Source: Deltaproteobacteria bacterium (GTDB lineage Bacteria; Desulfobacterota; Binatia; Binatales; Binataceae). Taken from it: a stretch of 5,653 bases of DNA. The DNA lies in assembly GCA_021780585.1 (NCBI GenBank), contig JAJXYM010000006.1, positions 1-5,653 of the forward strand, written 5' to 3'. The notes under the pieces were generated by a model. The model searched no databases and was not told the DNA's origin. It saw only the letters and a program-made list of their open reading frames with translations. Position numbers and translations under genes: made by a program. Shown here in pieces: positions 1-4,350 of the stretch; position 1 is the stretch's first letter, and each line of letters starts with the position of its first letter.

Positions 1-94
1 CGGCGGTGTCGTTCGCGAGCCTTGCGATCGATTGACGCGCGCGGGCGCGGGAAGGTCCCGATTGCCGGCGCGTCCCGCGATCAATTCGTCATGC

Positions 95-118
95 GCGCGG
101 CCGGCGAAACCGCCGCGC
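95..118 (-). terminator. GC-rich hairpin downstream of crcB, possible terminator
   Basis: On the minus strand, about 30 bases past the crcB stop, a 7-bp arm (112-118) pairs perfectly with 95-101. Two further G-C pairs (110-111 with 103-104) extend it after a one-base bulge, around a 5-base loop. No T-run follows, so it is not a canonical intrinsic terminator. It may stabilise the 3' end of the operon transcript or be a chance product of high GC. The remaining sequence from 1 to 147 shows no gene I can support. Confidence 0.3.
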
Positions 119-147
119 CGATCCGCTCGCCAATTCCGGCCGTAAGC

Positions 148-522
148 TCAAATCCAGCCGCCGAGCGCCATCCCGGCGATCGTTGCGACGCCGCCGGTAA
201 GGACGCTGCCGAACAGATAGACCGCCGCGAGCAGCATCTCGCGATCCTGGAGCAGGCGCACCGATTCGTATTCGAAAGTTGAGAACGTCGTATATGCGCC
301 GACGAATCCCACCGCGAACAATAATCGCGCCGACGGCGCCACCCACACCCGATCCTGCGCAAAGGCGAGGAAGAACCCGAGGATGAAGCTCCCGGTGACG
401 TTGATCACGAAAGTCCCGTAGGGAAACGCGGCGCCGTAACGGCTGGCCACCCATCCGCCCAGCAGATAGCGTGCGTTCGCGCCGAGGAATCCGCCTAACC
501 CAACCCATAGCACTGCCGCCAA
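148..522 (-). CDS. crcB: Fluoride ion channel/exporter FluC (CrcB)
   Basis: This 124-residue inner-membrane protein belongs to the CrcB/FluC family, which forms antiparallel dimers that let fluoride leave the cytoplasm. Visible signatures are GGFLGANARY near the N-terminus (residues 10-19), GTFVINVTGSFILG (36-49) with Asn41, and GAYTTFSTFEYE (75-86) containing Phe80, Ser81 and Phe83. These correspond to the pore Asn and the 'Phe-box' residues known in the family. Four hydrophobic segments fall at about 3-22, 34-55, 66-86 and 96-122, and the length is normal. The start is a TTG at 520-522, chosen because GGAGGT lies 8 bases upstream and the conserved N-terminal motif needs it. It is the second gene of an operon, 23 bases after the DUF190-CBS gene and under the fluoride riboswitch further upstream. 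Identity is very secure; ion flux is inferred from the family. Confidence 0.97.
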   Translation of the reverse strand: MAAVLWVGLGGFLGANARYLLGGWVASRYGAAFPYGTFVINVTGSFILGFFLAFAQDRVWVAPSARLLFAVGFVGAYTTFSTFEYESVRLLQDREMLLAAVYLFGSVLTGGVATIAGMALGGWI

Positions 523-536
523 GATTCGCTACCTCC
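520..536 (-). promoter_or_regulatory. Shine-Dalgarno and TTG start of crcB
   Basis: On the minus strand a perfect GGAGGT (531-536) is followed by an 8-base spacer and TTG (520-522). The next candidate, GTG at 511-513, would leave a 17-base spacer, and no in-frame ATG precedes the conserved first membrane segment. The ribosome site lies in the 23-base gap between the two genes, so crcB has its own strong translation signal. Confidence 0.85.
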
Positions 537-545
537 AGACTCCGC

Positions 546-1826
546 TCAGGCGAGCAGCGCCCGCATCATCTCGGTGCGCCCGACGATTCCAACCAGCTCG
601 CCCGCGGCGTTCACCACCGGCATCCGCTTGACCCGCTTTTCGGCGGAAAGCGCCAACGCGCTGGCGACCGGCATGAGGTCGCGCACGGTGATTACGTCGC
701 GAGTCATGAATTCCCTGGCGAAGCGCGCGCGGAGTTTTTGCGCCTGTTTGCGCGCGGCTTCGCTCGCTCCGCCAATCGGAACCCTGGCGACAAGGATCTC
801 AATTATTCCCGGCCAGCTCTCACGGCTGACCCGCGAGATTAAATCGGAATCGGTGACGATTCCGGCCACCCGCCGATGGTCGTCCACGACCACCACCCGC
901 TTTTGCGACGACGACACCAGCAGGTCGAAGATCTCCTCGACCGTCGCCGATTCGCTTACGGTTGGAACCTCGCGGGTCATCACCTCCGCGACGGTAGCCT
1001 GATGACCGGCGGGCCGCGCCTCCGGATGCCATTCCGGCAGATTGACGGCGGCGACCGTGTTCAGAATATCCAGGCGGCCCAGAATCCCGACCAGCTTCCC
1101 GTCGGAGTCAACGACCGGCAACCGCTTGAGATGCTTTTCCACCATGAGCCGGGCCGCTTTCCCAATCACGTCGTCGGGTCCCACGGTCACAACCTCGCGC
1201 GTCATCACCTCCGCGACCTTGCGATCGGGGTTCTCGAACGAGCGCCGCAACTCGCGCGCGAAATCGGCGTCGGTCGCGCGCTGCAGGCTGATCGTCACGT
1301 TCATCCCGCCGCGCGTCAGCAGGTCGCTGTCGCTCACCATCCCGACCACCTTGCCCTGATCGTCGGTCACGGGCACGGCGGTGAAGTCCTTGTCCAGCAG
1401 CAGTTCGACCACCGCGGCAACGGGGCTGTCGGGACGCACCGCGGCGACCTCGCGCCGCATCACTTCCGCGACCTTCACGTCGGGCAAGCCCTCCCGGAGC
1501 GGCGCGCCCGATTGCACCACTTCCACGCTTTGGGCCGTGATCAGGGCGTGCGGCGCCATCTGGCGCAACGGATCGATAATGCGATCGATCCGTTCGGGCC
1601 GATCCACGACCGTGATTACGATCGGCAGATCGATCGACAGGCGCAGGATGGAAGCGGTGTGAATCAGCGACGACGCGCCGAAGCCGGCCACTCCCCGCGT
1701 CACGGTCGCACCGCCGCATCCTTCGCGCCGCAGCATCTCGACGATCGCCATATACAATGCCTGATGATGGTAGTGATCGGTTTCGCCGATATAGATGTCG
1801 AGCCGCTTGCCCCTTCCCGTGAACAT
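546..1826 (-). CDS. DUF190 (PII-like) protein fused to four CBS domains
   Basis: This 426-residue soluble protein has two parts. Residues 1-107 are a DUF190 domain, recognisable from KRLDIYIGETDHYHHQALY, then RGVAGFGASSLIHTASIL and DLPIVITVVD. DUF190 has a PII-like fold and is a well-known neighbour of crcB. Residues 118-425 hold four CBS domains, at about 118-173, 203-258, 278-333 and 369-425, each opening with a VAEVM or AREFM motif. CBS pairs usually bind adenine nucleotides. CBS1 and CBS3 end in SDSD/TDSD, the Ser/Thr-x-x-Asp type linked to phosphate/ribose binding, while CBS2 and CBS4 carry GRLD/GRTE, so the tandem looks like a duplicated Bateman pair. There is no membrane segment or signal peptide. 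The ATG at 1824-1826 has a Shine-Dalgarno site. As first gene after the fluoride riboswitch and directly ahead of crcB, it is probably a nucleotide-sensing partner in fluoride response. The molecular function is unknown. Confidence 0.93.
   Translation of the reverse strand: MFTGRGKRLDIYIGETDHYHHQALYMAIVEMLRREGCGGATVTRGVAGFGASSLIHTASILRLSIDLPIVITVVDRPERIDRIIDPLRQMAPHALITAQSVEVVQSGAPLREGLPDVKVAEVMRREVAAVRPDSPVAAVVELLLDKDFTAVPVTDDQGKVVGMVSDSDLLTRGGMNVTISLQRATDADFARELRRSFENPDRKVAEVMTREVVTVGPDDVIGKAARLMVEKHLKRLPVVDSDGKLVGILGRLDILNTVAAVNLPEWHPEARPAGHQATVAEVMTREVPTVSESATVEEIFDLLVSSSQKRVVVVDDHRRVAGIVTDSDLISRVSRESWPGIIEILVARVPIGGASEAARKQAQKLRARFAREFMTRDVITVRDLMPVASALALSAEKRVKRMPVVNAAGELVGIVGRTEMMRALLA
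966..1217. repeat. 27-bp direct repeat pair inside the CBS coding region
   Basis: Positions 966-992 and 1191-1217 are identical at 26 of 27 bases (difference at 975/1200). On the minus strand they encode the conserved VAEVMTREV opening of CBS3 and CBS2. A third, more diverged copy lies near 1447-1475 (VAEVMRREV of CBS1). The similarity at DNA level fits recent duplication, gene conversion, or simply strong constraint on the motif plus GC-biased codons. Confidence 0.75.
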
Positions 1827-1840
1827 CGTAACTCACCTCA
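1824..1840 (-). promoter_or_regulatory. Shine-Dalgarno of the DUF190-CBS gene
   Basis: On the minus strand TGAGGTG (1834-1840) stands 7 bases before the ATG at 1824-1826. This supports the chosen start, which also puts the conserved KRLDIYIGE strand at residues 7-15, as expected for DUF190 proteins. Confidence 0.75.
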
Positions 1841-1950
1841 TGGCCCATACGACGGCCAGACCCCTGGCGGATTGGAAGGCCTGACCGACGCCGAATCTTC
1901 GCGATCGAAGGTTGGCCCGGCCTGGTCCGGCGGGGCGCTTTCGACATAAG

Positions 1951-1983
1951 AACCCCCACCCGCGTGCAACGCCAGCAGGGGTC
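1951..1983 (-). terminator. Riboswitch-controlled intrinsic terminator hairpin
   Basis: On the minus strand, 1982-1969 folds back on 1965-1952 around a 3-base TGC loop. Of 14 positions, ten are Watson-Crick pairs, three are G-U pairs and one is a G-G mismatch (1973/1961); a further G-U (1983/1951) is possible. A T-rich stretch, TTCTTATGT, follows, so the U-tract is imperfect. The outer 5' arm, ACCCC (1978-1982), is the same segment that forms the aptamer pseudoknot, so hairpin and fluoride-bound aptamer are mutually exclusive. This is the expected layout of an expression platform in which fluoride prevents termination. The fold was worked out by hand. Confidence 0.72.
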
Positions 1984-2027
1984 ATCAGCTCTCGCGGCGG
2001 AGCGGTTAACGGCTGAACCCCATCGCC
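1976..2027 (-). promoter_or_regulatory. Fluoride riboswitch aptamer (crcB motif)
   Basis: Reading the minus strand from 2027, GGC (2025-2027) pairs with GCC (2011-2013) around an 11-base loop beginning GATGGGGTTC. A linker ending AACC precedes a second stem, GCTC (2000-2003) with GAGC (1988-1991), followed by TGATGACCCCTG. Loop bases GGGGTT (2016-2021) can pair with GACCCC (1978-1983) as the pseudoknot. The order stem, GAUG loop, AACC, stem, CUGAUGA, pseudoknot strand is the fluoride riboswitch consensus. Its target operon encodes FluC, matching the known biology. The aptamer ends about 150 bases before the first start codon, leaving room for the terminator. Identification comes from motif and structure read by eye, strongly supported by context. 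Confidence 0.93.
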
Positions 2028-2041
2028 GATTACCCATCTCT

Positions 2042-2070
2042 AAAAGAAATCGATCGATCGCGACAGTCAA
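2042..2070 (-). promoter_or_regulatory. Candidate promoter of the fluoride operon
   Basis: On the minus strand TTGACT (2065-2070) matches five of six bases of the -35 consensus. Exactly 17 bases later comes TCTTTT (2042-2047), a weak -10 match. A start about 7 bases further, near 2035, would begin the RNA just ahead of the aptamer at 2027, a natural position for a riboswitch transcript. The spacer contains a GATCGATCGAT run. The -35 box and geometry are good; the -10 is the doubtful part. Confidence 0.5.
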
Positions 2071-2197
2071 GAGCGGCCGTCCTTCGCGCCGGAATCGTCC
2101 GGGTGTGGCTGCGAAACGGGGGGGGAGACGAACGTCGCCGTCGCCGCGCGGGTCGCACCGCCGCGCCGACAGCGGGCGCAAAACCCCGCCGTGGCGC

Positions 2198-2226
2198 GAA
2201 AAGCGGCTTTTGTGGTAACGCTTTTC
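2198..2226. promoter_or_regulatory. 8-bp inverted repeat, possible operator
   Basis: GAAAAGCG (2198-2205) and CGCTTTTC (2219-2226) are perfect inverted copies separated by 13 bases. The left arm also overlaps a smaller palindrome, AAAAGC-G-GCTTTT (2199-2211). It lies about 110 bases upstream of the monooxygenase start, a plausible place for a regulator of that gene. No regulator gene is in the window, so the role is inference. Confidence 0.3.
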
Positions 2227-2240
2227 CGGACCGATGAGCA

Positions 2241-2255
2241 CCGCGGCGGCCGCGG
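2241..2255. repeat. GC palindrome upstream of the monooxygenase gene
   Basis: CCGCGG (2241-2246), CGG, CCGCGG (2250-2255) forms a 15-base near-perfect palindrome inside a GGC-rich tract. It could be a binding site or a leader hairpin, but such patterns arise easily at this GC content. Confidence 0.3.
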
Positions 2256-2320
2256 CGGCGGGCTCAATCGACAGCGGAAATCGCACGCCGCGTGGGCGTG
2301 ACAAAAAATCAACCATCGAG

Positions 2321-2336
2321 AAGGGATTGAATCGTG
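2321..2336 (+). promoter_or_regulatory. Shine-Dalgarno and GTG start of the monooxygenase gene
   Basis: AAGGGA (2321-2326), preceded by GAG, lies 7 bases before GTG at 2334-2336. The GTG start gives the N-terminal extension (residues 1-84) expected for this type of Baeyer-Villiger enzyme; no better-placed ATG is seen nearby. Confidence 0.65.
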
Positions 2337-4109
2337 GGTACAGAGACAGAGAAATCGCAGGATAAACCCGAACTCGGAACCGCGACCAGAGGCGCGAAAT
2401 CCCCGCGGGCGCAAGCGTACTACGAGGACATCAAACGCAAATTCGCCGAGCAGCGCGACCTTCGGCTGGAATATCGGCCCGAAGGCACCGGGCAGTACAC
2501 CTCCGACCTCAGCGGGGAGTTCGCGCGCTATGAGGTCGATCCGCACGCGGGCGAAATCACGCCGCGCGAGCCGATCAACGATACGGTCGAGTGCCTGTTC
2601 ATCGGCGGAGGCTTCTCCGCCCTGCTGACCTCCGCGCGGCTGCGCGAGTACGGCGTTAAGAGCATCCGTATCGTCGAGCGCGGCGTGGACGTCGGCGGCA
2701 CCTGGTACTGGAATCGCTATCCGGGAGCGGCCTGCGACGTTCCCGCCTACGATTATCTGCCTCTGCTCGACGAATTGGACTACGTACCCAGGAACCATTA
2801 CGCAAAAGGCCCCGAAATTTTCGCCCACTGCCAGGCGATCGCGCGACATTACAACCTTTACGAACTGGCGGTCTTTCAGACCACGGTCACGGCCACGGTC
2901 TGGGACGAATCCGAACAGATGTGGCGCATTACGACCGACCGGGGCGACCATATGCGCGCGCGGTTCGTGATCTGCGCAAACGGCACGCTCTCCAAGCCGA
3001 AACTGTCCAAAATCAAGGGGATGGAGTCCTTCAAGGGCCATTCCTTTCACACTTCGCGATGGGACTACGAGTACACCCGGCCGGATTTGTCGGGTTTGGC
3101 GGACAAGGTCGTCGGCATCATCGGCACGGGCGCCTCGGCGGTTCAGGCGATACCCCGTCTCGGCGCCGCGGCGAAGGAGCTATACGTATTTCAGCGCACG
3201 CCCTCTTCGATCGATTTCCGGGACGACTGGCCGACCGATCCGAATTGGGCGCGCCGTCTCAAGCCCGGATGGCAAGCCGAACGCCGAGCGCTCGCGCGGA
3301 TGCAGCCCCAAATGAGCGACGAGCAGAAGGCGAAGTTCGCGGCGATGTCCCGCGAGGAGAATATCCGCCGGCAAGAGAACGCGAACATCGATTACATGAT
3401 GCGGATCCACCGGCGCGTCGAGGAGATCGTCAAGGACCAACAGACGGCGGAGGCGCTCAAGCCGTGGTACATGTTCATGTGCAAGCGCCCGTGCTTCGAC
3501 AACGACTATCTGCCGACCTATAACCGGCCCAATGTCCATCTGGTCGACACGAATGGCAAGGGCATCACGGAGATTACCGGGAAAGGCCCGGTTTTCGAGG
3601 GCCGGGGGTACGAACTCGACCTGCTGATTTACGCGACCGGCTTCGAAGTCCAGAAGACCGGCATCTATAACCAGATCCGGGGCAAAGGCGGTCTCGAAAT
3701 CAATGACAAATATCGCGACGGCATCAGGACTTTACTTGGTATCCATACGCAGGGCTATCCGAACCTGTTCATTATGGGCGGATATCAAGCCTCGTTCCAG
3801 TTCAATCTGACGGATATGCTCCAGGCCCAGGGCGATCATATCGCGGCCTGCATCGATTACGCCCGCCGCAACGGCCGCCAGGCCATGGACGCGACCCGGG
3901 ACGCCGAAGAGTGGTGGGTCCAGGAGGTCATCGAGCATCGCGGCAAGACCGGCCGCAACCAGGAATGCACGCCTGGCTACTATAACTTCGAGGGCGAGTC
4001 ACAGCGCCGGCAGGACGGCAACTACAACGGCGGCTTCTATCTGTATTGCGATCATCTGAATAATGTTCGCGCGCGGATGGAGGAGCACTTCAACTTCAAA
4101 AAACGGTAA
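2334..4109 (+). CDS. Flavin-dependent (Baeyer-Villiger type) monooxygenase
   Basis: This 591-residue cytosolic class B flavoprotein monooxygenase is predicted to use FAD, NADPH and O2 to insert oxygen next to a ketone carbonyl, giving an ester or lactone. An N-terminal extension (1-84) with KFAEQRDLRL precedes the FAD Rossmann motif IGGGFSA (90-96). GGTWYWNRYPGAACD (121-135) is a Baeyer-Villiger signature. FKGHSFHTSRWD (233-244) fits the FxGxxxHxxxW[PD] fingerprint. GIIGTGAS (261-268) is the NADPH Rossmann motif. Lys384-Arg385 in MCKRP match the catalytic Lys-Arg of phenylacetone and cyclohexanone monooxygenases, and YATGF (433-437) is the usual flavoprotein motif near the end. The extension and the ECTPGYYN segment (544-551) recall, from memory, the large-ring ketone (cyclopentadecanone monooxygenase-like) branch, so the substrate may be a bulky or long ketone; this is inference. 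It is transcribed away from the fluoride operon and towards the hydrolase gene. The frame is intact with no missing key residue. Confidence 0.93.
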   Translation: MGTETEKSQDKPELGTATRGAKSPRAQAYYEDIKRKFAEQRDLRLEYRPEGTGQYTSDLSGEFARYEVDPHAGEITPREPINDTVECLFIGGGFSALLTSARLREYGVKSIRIVERGVDVGGTWYWNRYPGAACDVPAYDYLPLLDELDYVPRNHYAKGPEIFAHCQAIARHYNLYELAVFQTTVTATVWDESEQMWRITTDRGDHMRARFVICANGTLSKPKLSKIKGMESFKGHSFHTSRWDYEYTRPDLSGLADKVVGIIGTGASAVQAIPRLGAAAKELYVFQRTPSSIDFRDDWPTDPNWARRLKPGWQAERRALARMQPQMSDEQKAKFAAMSREENIRRQENANIDYMMRIHRRVEEIVKDQQTAEALKPWYMFMCKRPCFDNDYLPTYNRPNVHLVDTNGKGITEITGKGPVFEGRGYELDLLIYATGFEVQKTGIYNQIRGKGGLEINDKYRDGIRTLLGIHTQGYPNLFIMGGYQASFQFNLTDMLQAQGDHIAACIDYARRNGRQAMDATRDAEEWWVQEVIEHRGKTGRNQECTPGYYNFEGESQRRQDGNYNGGFYLYCDHLNNVRARMEEHFNFKKR

Positions 4110-4116
4110 ACTCCGG

Positions 4117-4153
4117 ATGGCGGGAGGCGTGTTCAAATTCCTCCTCCCGCCAT
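4117..4153. terminator. 11-bp hairpin between convergent genes
   Basis: Positions 4117-4127 and 4143-4153 (ATGGCGGGAGG and its exact complement) form an 11-bp stem with a 15-base loop, starting 8 bases after the monooxygenase stop. No T-run follows on either strand, so it is an unusual terminator. The position between two convergent stops suggests it ends or protects one or both transcripts. Confidence 0.5.
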
Positions 4154-4162
4154 GAACAGGCT

Positions 4163-4243
4163 ATCCGGCGCCCCGCGGCTCAACCCCCTTGCCGCTTCGA
4201 TCTGTCCGCCATACTCACTACGTCGTCACGGATGGCGCCGGAT
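4163..4243. repeat. Nested inverted repeats in the convergent spacer
   Basis: ATCCGGCGCC (4163-4172) is exactly complementary to GGCGCCGGAT (4234-4243), 61 bases apart. Inside and overlapping are CGCCAT/ATGGCG (4207-4212 and 4232-4237) and TGTCCGC/GCGGACA (4203-4209 and 4245-4251). The ATGGCG and CCGGAT words also recur in the neighbouring hairpin at 4117-4153. This may be a folded 3' region or a degenerate REP-like intergenic repeat. Nothing coding is seen from 4110 to 4350. Confidence 0.45.
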
Positions 4244-4350
4244 TGCGGACAATGGATTCGCCAGGCAAATTGGCCCATCGCCAGCGGTGGACATCCGAAC
4301 GGTTATACATTAACACCGGCTCTTTCGGACTGATAACAGGAAGCTAACCC

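Larger units (their letters stand above)
1827..2333. other. Divergent intergenic region with riboswitch leader
   Basis: This 507-base region separates the fluoride operon (minus) from the monooxygenase gene (plus). The half nearer the operon is its transcribed leader, with promoter, aptamer, terminator and about 120 bases of post-terminator leader. That leader includes a 5-bp hairpin at 1897-1910 (CTTCG arms, 4-base loop). The half nearer the monooxygenase (2071-2333) is very GC-rich, with a run of eight G at 2118-2125, an inverted repeat and a palindrome. No protein gene is supported here; the open frames crossing it are shadows. Confidence 0.8.

Noticed and set aside
89..508. 139- and 93-residue minus-strand frames overlapping crcB
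   Set aside because: Arg-rich, soluble, without family features; the crcB frame at the same place has unmistakable conserved motifs.
1827..1947. Possible leader peptide starting at ATG 1945-1947 (minus) after a GGTGGGGG stretch
   Set aside because: The G-run is the terminator 3' arm, the frame has no stop before the DUF190 gene and simply continues as the 402-residue shadow frame.
876..1949. 357-residue plus-strand frame antisense to the CBS region
   Set aside because: His/Arg-rich shadow translation of the CBS coding strand with no domain and no convincing ribosome site.
2118..2125. Run of eight G, considered as G-quadruplex or phase-variable tract
   Set aside because: A single G-run without partner runs does not make a quadruplex, and it lies in no coding frame or promoter spacer that could be identified.
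2210..2238. Plus-strand promoter TTGTGG with GATGAG 17 bases later
   Set aside because: Both boxes match the consensus poorly, especially the -10, so no promoter for the monooxygenase is claimed.
1108..2316. 402-residue open frame on the minus strand overlapping the DUF190-CBS gene and leader
   Set aside because: It runs through the riboswitch and terminator, is rich in Arg/Gly/Ala from GC-biased out-of-frame reading, and matches no family; the overlapping frame has clear DUF190 and CBS domains.
2067..3050. 327-residue minus-strand frame antisense to the monooxygenase
   Set aside because: It is a mirror of a strongly conserved plus-strand gene, has no recognisable motif, and covers the intergenic promoter area.
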